The notes below the pieces were generated by a model. It was not told the DNA's origin and ran no database searches. It saw only the letters and a program-made list of their open reading frames with translations. The translations under genes and the position numbers were made by a program. 64,000 nt of DNA from Ochromonas danica (Eukaryota; Sar; Chrysophyceae; Chromulinales; Chromulinaceae), in assembly GCA_015146655.1 (NCBI GenBank), contig VKHL01000001.1:117501-181500 (forward strand), read 5' to 3'. Below are positions 53,522 through 62,578 of the stretch, piece after piece; positions within the stretch are counted from its first letter, which is position 1, and the number at the start of each line of letters is the position of its first letter.

Positions 53522-54724
53522 TTATGACAATGAATACACAGCAAACTTTCTTGTTGATTGCAAAACAATCTTAACTAGAGGATCTTCAACTTGCTTGTTA
53601 TTCTGTTTTCCACGCTCAAGCTAACAACAACATAACAATCAAGTAACATTACATTACATAGGTCTGACTACTATAATCATGTTACACTGTGTTATACTTA
53701 CCATTATCAATTGAATGGATTGAGATGGAGTATTATCAACCTCTTTCAAAGACTTCTTATCTTTTGATTTACCAAGTTTAATCGCACTTTGTAATAAGAA
53801 ATGTATCCAATGATCTAGATATTCTAATAATAATCCAATAGGACGAGTAGTGATTATCTTCCCATCACCTTGTATTATAACTTGTTGTAATGCTAAGGCA
53901 ATAGCTTGGAAAGTACAAATCTTATCCTTTGCTGGTTGATACATTACACCTGCTACAGCTGATCTTAATCCTTTCTCATGTAAATCCAATGCCACGCAAG
54001 GTATACCACCACTACCACTAGCACTATCATTGTTGTTATTGTTATCAGTACTACTAGCAATAGGTCGAGCAGCTGTTGCTTTGGATAAGAAACGAGCAAC
54101 TCTTGATGCTCCTGGATAAGTTCCATCTAATAGAATCAATCTGACAGATGGTATACCATGATCATCACTATCACCATGACCATCATCATCATCGTCATTG
54201 TGTTGGTTCGGCTGGACTGTAGGTTGTGTCGTATTTTGTTTTCGTTTTCGTGTTTGTGTTTGTTTTTGTTTTACAGTTTGTAGCCAGTCATTAAGACTTA
54301 TTGATGTTGAAGTAGGATAGAGCATACATGTTTTTTCAATCCCTGCTTCTCTTTCTATTGCAATTGTTCTTAATAATTCTTCTTCTGCTAATTCATCTCC
54401 TAATACAAGATGAGTTGTAATATCTGGACAAAGTGCTTCAAAAATATGAGCTGTATTAGCACTTCGTCCAACTTCCATATAATTATAATAGAGAATAATC
54501 TCTACAGATAGACTTTTCAAGATAGATACATCTGGTTGTAAAATTACTTGTTGTTCATGTAAAACAGAACAATGACATTGATAAAGACGTAACCAACAAT
54601 GAATACAACGTGATCGTTTATCTCCACATGTTTGTGCTTTCCACCAGAGAAGATGTTCATGAGATGCTTGTAAAGTTGTTGGATGATGTCTTACACGCGT
54701 CATGGCACCTTCATGTCCTTCCAT
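53522..54724 (-). CDS. DTW-domain protein, probable tRNA acp3U synthase
   Basis: Two exons: 54724-53702 and 53620-53522, phase 0 across an 81-bp intron, giving 373 aa. The DTW family transfers the aminocarboxypropyl group of S-adenosylmethionine to uridine in tRNA (TapT in bacteria, DTWD1/2 in humans). Visible hallmarks are the N-terminal zinc-type cysteines RSRCIHCWLRLYQCHC, the EIILYYNYMEVGRSANTAHI strand-helix (normally LLLHP.E...TGLA), CMLYPTSTS, and the family motif as LILLDGTYPGASRVARF, where the usual DTW Trp is Tyr. A disordered, Gln/Asn/Asp-rich insert (about residues 150-195) splits the domain. Start is the first ATG after an upstream stop. Divergent from the acidic-protein gene. 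Confidence 0.85.
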
Positions 54725-54763
54725 TCCATTCTGACCCTTCTGACCAGCAGACTCCTGAGTGAG

Positions 54764-54884
54764 ATATTATTGTGATGCGAGCGAAATCACTGGGCAAAGT
54801 GGAAGAGTGGAGTTGAAAGTCATGATTTTAGACTTTCCATGATTTTAGAATTCCATGGAACTTTGAATTCAAATTCCACGGAAT
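54764..54884. promoter_or_regulatory. Both promoter motifs in a divergent promoter
   Basis: The 198-bp space between starts at 54724 (minus) and 54923 (plus) holds ATATTATTGTGATGCGA (54764-54780), the palindrome TTCCATGGAA (54851-54860), 62 bp before the plus-strand start, and a near-palindrome ATTCCACGGAAT (54873-54884). This is the second promoter where both recurrent motifs occur together. Role inferred. Confidence 0.45.
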
Positions 54885-54922
54885 CGCCTTAGAAAGCACA
54901 TTCATTCATTCAATAGAAAACA

Positions 54923-55336
54923 ATGACGACTGTTGCAGTATCGGAAGACGACCTTATTATTAAGCAAGCTGAGGACATTGCCTCCAAGATAACCTCTTTG
55001 CTAGTCCAGGCTTTCCGTGCTAAGGAAGGTCGCGATCCCACAGCAGAAGAAGTGGAGGACCTCATCGAAGAGATGACAGAAGAGCGAATTGAAGCGCTCA
55101 TGGCTGGACAGGAAGAACCAGAAGAGAAAGAAGGCGAGGAAGAAGAGGGTGAGGAGGAAGGTGAGGAGGAGGCACAGGAGGAGGAGGAGGAAGAGACTGG
55201 GCGGAGGAAGCGTCTCTCTGAGTCACCAACAACATCATCATCAACAACAACAGCCTTGGCAGCTGACACGGCGGAAAAGGAGACCAAAGAGGAAGAGGAA
55301 CCAGCTGAGAAACGCCAGAAACTCTCCTTGGAATGA
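54923..55336 (+). CDS. Small acidic protein, unknown function
   Basis: A 137-aa single-exon protein. Residues 1-62 form a short helical domain (EDDLIIKQAEDIASKITSLL, AFRAKEGRDPTAEEVEDLIE); the rest is a long Glu-rich run followed by GRRKRLSESP and Ser/Thr, ending EKRQKLSLE. The basic clusters in an acidic tail suggest a nuclear protein, perhaps a histone- or RNA-associated chaperone-like tail, but I do not recognise a family. Base composition is more GC-rich than neighbouring genes, which may reflect high expression. A frame on the opposite strand (54910-55287) is a Ser-rich mirror of the Glu run and is rejected. Confidence 0.65.
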   Translation: MTTVAVSEDDLIIKQAEDIASKITSLLVQAFRAKEGRDPTAEEVEDLIEEMTEERIEALMAGQEEPEEKEGEEEEGEEEGEEEAQEEEEEETGRRKRLSESPTTSSSTTTALAADTAEKETKEEEEPAEKRQKLSLE

Positions 55337-55662
55337 ATCGATTTGTTGTGATGATTCTTTGTGACTGACTAGTGCTTGACTAACTAGAAGTACTACTGTA
55401 GTATAACTAGACTTGACTGACTAACCTAATTGTGTTAAGAAGAGAGATGTATCTGACGAAATCCCTCTTCTCACTCACAGACACACTGACTTTTGCATAG
55501 TCCTCAATACTAATAGGATGTGTATGGTGAAATCTCCCATAAATACAACACAGTTATTATATACAGCATAGATTGAACTACTTTAGACTAGTTCCATATT
55601 CAGAATGAACACAGACTGATAGACCAACAGGATGGTGTGTGCGTGCATGTGTTTGTGTGTAA
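55337..55662. other. Intergenic region between convergent genes
   Basis: 326 bp with an ACTACTGTAGTATAACTAG palindrome-rich word at about 55392-55410, the same type seen near 217, 1095 and in the 80-bp minisatellite. No gene is seen. Confidence 0.5.
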
Positions 55663-56245
55663 TCAACAAGGCCAGGGGATGAAGTGAGTAGAGAAGAGAA
55701 AGCCCATGGTGAGGAAGCCAACAAAGAATGGTGAGAGCAGTCCCCAGACAGGCCAGAAGGTGAAGACAAAGGATACAAAGGAGAGAACAGACAGTCCCGC
55801 AGACACAGAAATCAGATTAGGGCAATAGACATCCCAGGGGATATTGTTTTTCATGACAATAGGCAACCAAAAGCCCAGATAGAGAAAGAGAGAAAGTACA
55901 GACGTCAAAGAAGCTACTCCAAGACAAAGAGCCAATCTTTCCAGACAAAAACCAAATCATAACATATTCAAATAGCAAAGTGAGCGAGCGAGTGAGCGAG
56001 AGATAGATAGAGATAGATATAAGAACACAAAAGAAAAAGAGGTTCACTTTGACTTACCTATTAACTCTCTCAGATAGCAGTAGGTTCAACAAGTCAGTGA
56101 AATAGGCCAAGGCAGCAGCCACTGCCACCCAGACAATAGCATGTAGTTTGGCCATAATTCGCTCTATTCGCTGTGCTTGAAGTTTCTTATTGGTTTCCTC
56201 CTCTTCAGGCTCATTCTGAGAAACTCGTCTGTATCGTGCTGTCAT
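55663..56245 (-). CDS. Four-helix membrane protein, TMEM128-like
   Basis: Two exons: 56245-56058 and 55936-55663, phase 2 join across a 121-bp intron, giving 153 aa. After a charged N-terminus (RYRRVSQNEPEEEETNKKLQ) there are four hydrophobic segments: about residues 33-52 (AIVWVAVAAALAYFTDLLNL), 63-84 (LALCLGVASLTSVLSLFLYL), 100-122 (LISVSAGLSVLSFVSFVFTF) and 124-145 (GLLSPFFVGFLTMGFLFSTH). Length, topology and the IVWVAVAAALAYFTDLL start match the TMEM128 family, small endoplasmic-reticulum membrane proteins of unclear function. The join restores VNRLALCLGV. The intron has a run of GAGAGA/GATAGA repeats on the plus strand. Confidence 0.6.
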
Positions 56246-56608
56246 TGGGTTAGCTTTCTTACAGATTAGAATTTACCTGTACTACTAGTAGACAATCACA
56301 GCTGATCTTCTGTCATCATGCCAAATGACGAATATTATTGTGATGCGTGGTTAAGAAAGACAAATGACGAAAGCTGAATTTAATGGTTTCAAAACTGGAA
56401 TAGACCATCAATAAAGTCGAACATGATTGTGTCGCATTTTGGTATTGATTGTGGATGTTACGATATTTTGCAAGCCAAGTGATTTCGCAGCTAGCGTCTT
56501 GCTAATGTGATAGAGAGCCTTTCACATGATGGTCCAAACATATTGCAGTTCCTGTGAGGAACTACCTCCACATGGTGTTAACGTATAAATTGCTTACTTA
56601 ATCATGGA
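56246..56608. promoter_or_regulatory. Region upstream of the TMEM128-like gene with the TATTATTGTGATGCG motif
   Basis: 363 bp between the TMEM128-like start (minus strand) and the 3' end of the IQ-motif gene. ATATTATTGTGATGCGTGG (56332-56350) lies 87 bp upstream of the start codon and is the best match to the recurrent promoter motif. No gene is seen. Confidence 0.45.
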
Positions 56609-59352
56609 TTAGAATTTGTGATATTGTTCTACATATGCTATTTCACCTTCCAACCTGGTGGTAGCACCATCAATTTCATCCAATAGATCCCAAGGAATAG
56701 CACCCACACGCCTTCTTCCAGCTTTCTTCTTGTTGCGCACTGCAGCTTGTTGCCGCCGGAGTTCACGAGCATTTTGAAGCTTTTCCTCCCTTTCTCGATC
56801 TTGTTTTTGCTGTTCCAGAGCAACCTTTCTTGTCATCTCCAACAATGGGTCAGGCTGTTTTAGCACACCCAAGGCACTGAGACTGTGAGACAGCTTCTTG
56901 ACAGGTTGCTCGTGTAGAACAACTTCCTGTTCACTTTTAGTATTATTTAACCTTGTACCGGAGAGAGTCCCCGAAGATGACATGGAAAGGGCTGATCCAG
57001 CGGAACGTAATGGTTTCTGTATTGCGAATGCATCATCCGTAGGAAGATATTTCTTTGCTGGTCGTTTCCAATAGCGTTTACTTGGCAATAAAACTCCTTC
57101 CATCATTGGTCTTAGCAATGCTGTATCACTTTCTCCTCCGAGACCGAGGGGGATATTATCTGATGAAACATGATCATCTATTGGAGATATTGCTCCAGGT
57201 GATAATCTAATCTTCTCATCCAATCCATGGAATGATTGATCTTCTGAGAAATCAGAAGTTTGAAAATGAATATCTTCAATAGATTCTCTTGTTGACACGT
57301 TTCTTGATAGAATAGATCGTCTTGACTGTGAAGAAAGAAGACCTTTCTTACCGCTATCACTACCTCGACTGGGAAAATGAGGAGGACTTGTTCGTGGAAA
57401 ACCTGTTGGAGCGTCAAATCCCAAGTCTTCATCCATGGCAATCAACCTCTTCATCTTAGGACGACTACTACTACTGCTACCGCTACTACCATTTCGACTA
57501 TTTTGGAAGGAAAAGGTTGTATATCCAGTTTTACCACGTGTTTTCAATCTTGTTCGAGGTGGAGGTTGGACATCTAGATTGAATAACGCTTCCTTAAATT
57601 TTTGACCTTCTTCTCCAAACCCTTGCATTCCTGCTTCATGATTAACAGTCTCATTTGGTGTTTTTGGAGCTAATCCCATATGCTGTTGTAGGATAAGGAA
57701 GAGAGGATTGAGTAGTTGTTGATAAGTATTCACTTGTTCTAGATAGGTTTGTAAAGTGACTTTATTCATTGCCTTGTTCACATTTTCATTGACATCTGTA
57801 CTTCGTCCAGGTAGATCACTATCAATATCCTTCTTCACAAAAGCTAATAAATCTACTCCAACTGCTCCACTGTAAGTACTTTTCTCTGGACCAGCAAAGA
57901 CAGAAGGATCCCATGGTCGACCAGGTCGACGACGTTTATCAGGTTTACCACTTTTAGTATAAAACTTGATCTAGAAAACAATTTCAAACAGTCAAAATTA
58001 AACCAAACCAAACCAAACCAAATCCAATGTCAACTAGGAAGTAATAGACTATCAATACCTGCCATTTTCTTCGTTCATCAGCGATAGCTTGTCGTTCAGA
58101 AGTTTTCTCATAGCTTCGATTTCGATGAAAATCTAAATGACGACGATCCTCAAATTCCTGTTTTTCATAATAACAATATATAACACAATAGTGATAAATC
58201 AAAAAAGTAGTAAATGATAATGATAGGAAAGAAACGAACCTGTTCACGATGACGACTAACTCTTGCTTGTGCTGCTGCTAAGTCTTCAATCTCATAGACA
58301 GCATTTTGTAAATTCTCTTCACATTGATGAACTTCTAATGACATTTCAAAGAGATGTTTATATTTCAAATCTGTTATTTCTTTCCTTGTTAATATTGATT
58401 GATTATGTAATTCATCACGAAAACCTTGTTCTAAAGCACGTGGTGAAAGAGATTCTGCATGTCTTTTTAATTCAACAAATTCATTTTCTTTGACAAGAAT
58501 TGATTCTTCTTGACTTTGTAAACGCTTTAATGCATTATCTGCTTTTTCTTTTACTTCATTTTTAATAACACGTTGCATAACACGTACAATCTTTTGTTGA
58601 TAAAATTCTTCTTCTGTTGTTAACATTTTTATTAAATGTAAACGATAATTCATTTCACGTTCATGTAAAATCTCACTAACTTTACGAGATGCTAATGTTG
58701 ATCGAAATTTACGTTGTATAGTTAAAGCAGCTTGATAAAGAAGATGATGTTGTCCAGTAAACTTCTTCATAGCTAAGAAACGTCGTGCTGTGTTTTGAAT
58801 TGGTATGACTGCTTTATCTAACCATTTACGATCTGCTATGGATCGATCAACCACACCTCTCCATAAGGCTTGTATTCTTGTAGCAGCAAGATTACTTAAG
58901 ATACGTTGACATTTTAATCTAGCTAATACTTGTCGTATAAAGCATTGTATTAGTATAATCATCTTTCTTTCATAAACAAGTCGAGGTCGATCATGTAAAT
59001 TAGTTAGATATTTACGTATACAACTTTGCCATTTTGTCACATGATATGTTCTTAATGTAAACCATCTTGCAACATAACGTCGTGTAACCCATCCACGGAT
59101 AACTTTCTGTATTTTCACAATTGCAAATAACGCATATACAGCCCAACGCCATGGAAGTAATCTACGTGAACGTTTCCATACAGATTGTATAATTCTTGCT
59201 GCTTCATTTTCTTTACGTTGTATTTCATAATAGAAATCTAATTCATTATTATTTGTTTGTATTATTTTCCGTGTTAGAGATTGTTTAATTAATATTTTAT
59301 TTAATTGTTTTGGATCACCATAGATACGTAATGCTTGCTTATAAGAAGACAT
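56609..59352 (-). CDS. IQ-motif coiled-coil protein
   Basis: Three exons: 59352-58240, 58157-58059 and 57970-56609, all phase 0, giving 857 aa; introns are 82 and 88 bp. Residues about 45-245 hold at least six IQ-type helices: AARIIQSVWKRSRR, VKIQKVIRGWVTRRYV, ILIQCFIRQVLARLK, TRIQALWRGVVDR, IPIQNTARRFLAMKK, LTIQRKFRSTLASRK. They are followed by a coiled coil (about 250-400), then RRRPGRPWDPSVFAG and a disordered Ser-rich tail, with a basic coiled coil near the end (ALEQQKQDREREEKLQNARE). IQ arrays bind calmodulin or centrins, so a basal-body or axonemal scaffold is plausible. It shares a divergent promoter with the EF-hand gene, a possible partner. No named family recognised. Confidence 0.75.
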
Positions 59353-59495
59353 CTTGGAATACTACTACTACTAGGTAGAAGACAGACCAACTTATTCATT
59401 CAAAAATCAAGACTGCAATGAAGTTCTTACTTTATATTCTTATTGAATTCATACTTCTCTCTCTCCACGATGAAACATCGAAGACTGATTGTCTG

Positions 59496-59583
59496 TTATT
59501 ATTATGATGCGTGGAAGCATATAGCCGTTTCATCCCATAGTAACCTATTATTACAATGCGCAGGGGAGACAGCCGTTTCATCA
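59496..59583. promoter_or_regulatory. Duplicated promoter element between IQ and EF-hand genes
   Basis: Two copies of a ~38-bp unit 49 bp apart: 59496-59534 begins TTATTATTATGATGCGTGG and 59545-59583 begins CTATTATTACAATGCGCAG; both end in AGCCGTTTCATC. They lie in the 365-bp divergent promoter between starts at 59352 (minus) and 59718 (plus). The first part matches the recurrent TATTATTGTGATGCGYG motif; the AGCCGTTTCATC part is specific to this site. Confidence 0.5.
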
Positions 59584-59717
59584 CATGTTTGCACAGAGTA
59601 TGGTTGTCATCACAGAAGATCTTATAAGAATACATTCCACCATTGCTATAGTATAGTATACTTTTTTTTAGTCGTCACTATCACTATCTATCTATTTTTA
59701 ATATCTATAAAGAAATC

Positions 59718-62171
59718 ATGGCAAGTCGTAAAAGAAAGACAATTAATATAAAACGTGTAACAACTCGTTCAATTGGTAATGGTCTCGTTCAGAAAATGTT
59801 AAATCCTGCTAGTATTGATAATACAATGGAATTACAACTTATGGAACATGAAGAACGACAACAACGTCAATTAGATAATTTTTGGGGATTAGATAAAGAT
59901 CAACATGATCGTTTATCTGAAATTCATGCCATGAATCTGGAAGATCAATCTAGTATGAAATTAGAATATTTATTAAGATTAATACATTTACATCAACAAT
60001 GGGATAATGATTTTATACAAGAAGAAAATATTAAAATTAAACTTGAAAAAGAAAAATGTAATCAACAACGATGTAAACATTTAGAATTAATACATTCACC
60101 CTGTGCGATAGAAGAAGTTTTACAAGAATTATGGAATTTACAAGATGATATTGAAACAACACCTTTATTACCTCATATTGCTTCATTAACATTAAATTCA
60201 ATTTATGCTTCTACTGTTAATAATAATAGTAATAATACACAAGTAGTTGATTCTAATAGTCATCATATCAAAAATATGAAAAATAGTAATAATATGAATA
60301 ATATGAATAATATGGATAATGATGATATGGAATTAGATCCTTCTATGTTGTCTTTAGATTCAATTCGTATGCCATTACATTTACAAGGATTACAAAGATC
60401 ACGTGAGATTATTGATCAAGCTCGTTTGAATATTAAACAGCTGATGAAAGACATCTATAATACCAGTCATGATCAACAACATCAACAACAACATCATGCC
60501 TTTGTATTGAATAGTGAGAAACCACCTTTACGTCTCCCAACAAAGACAATAGAGCAACAATCAACATCATCATCAAGTGTACAGCAACAACAACAACAAC
60601 AACAACAGACAGAGAAGAAGATGATGAAAGAACCACCACCACCGACAACCACATCAACATCATCAGCTATAGTTGAACCTTATAATCATGCTCTATTAGG
60701 ACATGTACGATATCAATGGAATCAAACTTTAATGCTACAAGCTGCTTTTAACTTACTTGATAAAGATAATCATGGTTATCTAACAATAGAAGATTTAACA
60801 AGAATATCAAATGATCAAGCAGTTCATGATTTACTTTGTTATACAGTCTTTTGGTCAGTAATAAAACATAAAAATTGGGATTTCTTTCAACGTCTATTAG
60901 ATGTTGTTGATGATAATAATACACCACGAATAACAAACACTACTGGCAATGGCAATGGCAATGGCACTGCGACTGCTAATCGATCACGTACACAAAGTCG
61001 AGATAATCATAGTCGTGATGGTGGAAATGGTCTTACTAACAATAAATCAATTGTTCGAAGTAGATCTTCACATAATCAACTACTTGCTCCAATTAATCGT
61101 ATTTCATCTTTTCGAAGTGATCATTCATCATCTACTACTTCTCATCATCATGTAGTACCAAGTAAAATGATAACTTATCATATTTGGATACATGCTGCAC
61201 AAAGTTTGACAAGAGAAGGTAGAGTTTCATTAAAACGTATTCGAACACAAAAAGAACATGAAATATTAACAACAATTCATACTTTTCAACATGATTTTTG
61301 GGATAATGATTGTCAAGGTGTTGTAAGAAATCATCGTATGATGCGTAGTTTACAAGTTGGTGATTGTATATGGGCATTACATGGTAATGGTGTACGTTGG
61401 TTACCAGCTATTATTGAATATATTCATACAACACCTCCTACTGTTTTATCACAAGATACAATTAATCGATCTAATTGGATCTTTGATATGACAGATTCTA
61501 TGTTATCACAACATACTGCTACAGTTGATTCTTATTCTCCTTATACTTATGATCTCTATTATCCACTTACTGAAGAAGAAATTACACAAGCAAGAATTAA
61601 TAGTACTTCAAAACAATTATTAACTCTTCCTAGTCAATCTATAGGAGAAGGTGCACAACCAAAACCATTTGCTGATGAACGAGCAATATGTTCTTATGCT
61701 TTTGATTTAGTTGATATTAACTCTACAGGAATTATGGAAATACAAAGTTTAATCAATGCAATGCAATCATTAGAAATGAAGAAGATTATTGAAAATAGTG
61801 CTATACTAACGGCTATTTTCCAAGGTGTACCAACTTGTATAGAAGTTGATAATTTATCTTTGATTAAGACTATGCGAAAGAGAAAGAAGACAAAAGTTAA
61901 AGCAGTTACTGCTCCTATTCCTCTATTATTACCAGTTTTCATAGATACTTTCTCTACACGTCCTGTCAATAATCAAGAAAACAATGATGACTCTGCTAAT
62001 AATACTGAAGTTGATCAACCATCTCCTCCACCACTATCATCATCATCAACTATGAAATTAAAGAAACAGACTATAAGTGTGGATTATGTAAGTAAAATGG
62101 ATTTCTTGGAGTTTTGTGATGCTACACAAACAGTGTTGAAATATGATATTCATCGACTGAGATCTAAGTAA
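59718..62171 (+). CDS. EF-hand protein with low-complexity insertions
   Basis: An 817-aa single-exon protein starting at the ATG of MASRKRKT. The N-terminal ~180 residues are helical with many Gln, Glu and Arg (MEHEERQQRQLDNFWGLDKD). Two EF-hand-like loops are visible: DKDNHGYLTIEDL (about residue 350) and DINSTGIMEIQSL (about residue 670), each flanked by helices; the first has good calcium ligands. Asn-Met, Gln and Ser tracts interrupt the chain (about 165-200, 265-305, 415-475). A middle segment (VGDCIWALHGNGVRWLPAIIEY, about 545-570) resembles a small Tudor-like barrel. The protein is probably a calcium-responsive flagellar or cortical component; this is inferred from the shared promoter with an IQ-motif protein. 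Confidence 0.7.
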   Translation: MASRKRKTINIKRVTTRSIGNGLVQKMLNPASIDNTMELQLMEHEERQQRQLDNFWGLDKDQHDRLSEIHAMNLEDQSSMKLEYLLRLIHLHQQWDNDFIQEENIKIKLEKEKCNQQRCKHLELIHSPCAIEEVLQELWNLQDDIETTPLLPHIASLTLNSIYASTVNNNSNNTQVVDSNSHHIKNMKNSNNMNNMNNMDNDDMELDPSMLSLDSIRMPLHLQGLQRSREIIDQARLNIKQLMKDIYNTSHDQQHQQQHHAFVLNSEKPPLRLPTKTIEQQSTSSSSVQQQQQQQQQTEKKMMKEPPPPTTTSTSSAIVEPYNHALLGHVRYQWNQTLMLQAAFNLLDKDNHGYLTIEDLTRISNDQAVHDLLCYTVFWSVIKHKNWDFFQRLLDVVDDNNTPRITNTTGNGNGNGTATANRSRTQSRDNHSRDGGNGLTNNKSIVRSRSSHNQLLAPINRISSFRSDHSSSTTSHHHVVPSKMITYHIWIHAAQSLTREGRVSLKRIRTQKEHEILTTIHTFQHDFWDNDCQGVVRNHRMMRSLQVGDCIWALHGNGVRWLPAIIEYIHTTPPTVLSQDTINRSNWIFDMTDSMLSQHTATVDSYSPYTYDLYYPLTEEEITQARINSTSKQLLTLPSQSIGEGAQPKPFADERAICSYAFDLVDINSTGIMEIQSLINAMQSLEMKKIIENSAILTAIFQGVPTCIEVDNLSLIKTMRKRKKTKVKAVTAPIPLLLPVFIDTFSTRPVNNQENNDDSANNTEVDQPSPPPLSSSSTMKLKKQTISVDYVSKMDFLEFCDATQTVLKYDIHRLRSK

Positions 62172-62578
62172 ATTACCAAAATACCACAACTAGTAGTGGT
62201 AGTGGTAGTGGTAGTGGTAGTGGTAGTAGTGATGAACACGGTGTGTGGCTATGTTGAATTAGTAACTATAAATAAAGAGCTTAATATTTGCTTTTATTGT
62301 TTGGATGATTTGTTGATTGTCTGAGAGCTTGCATCATTCTTATTAGTGATCGATCATAAAGAAAAGTAATGATGACATCACTGACTAGAGAATGAATGAA
62401 TGAGAGAATAGAGGAGTGGTAGTGGTAGACTGTTTGTATCAATTGTGAGTGTTGAAGATGGAATCAGACATGTTGATATTTAATAATAACAATACAAATA
62501 AATACAATAGTTACAACAACACAACTCTTCTACAGCAGAATCAATAGACAAGATTTACGACACACAAAAAAGGTTATT
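62172..62578. other. Intergenic region between convergent genes
   Basis: 407 bp with a GTAGTG hexamer-like array at about 62194-62228 directly after the EF-hand gene, then mixed AT-rich sequence. No gene is seen. Confidence 0.5.

Noticed and set aside
54910-55287. Ser-rich frame opposite the acidic protein
   Set aside because: It is the antisense reading of a Glu-codon run; no domain and no independent start context.
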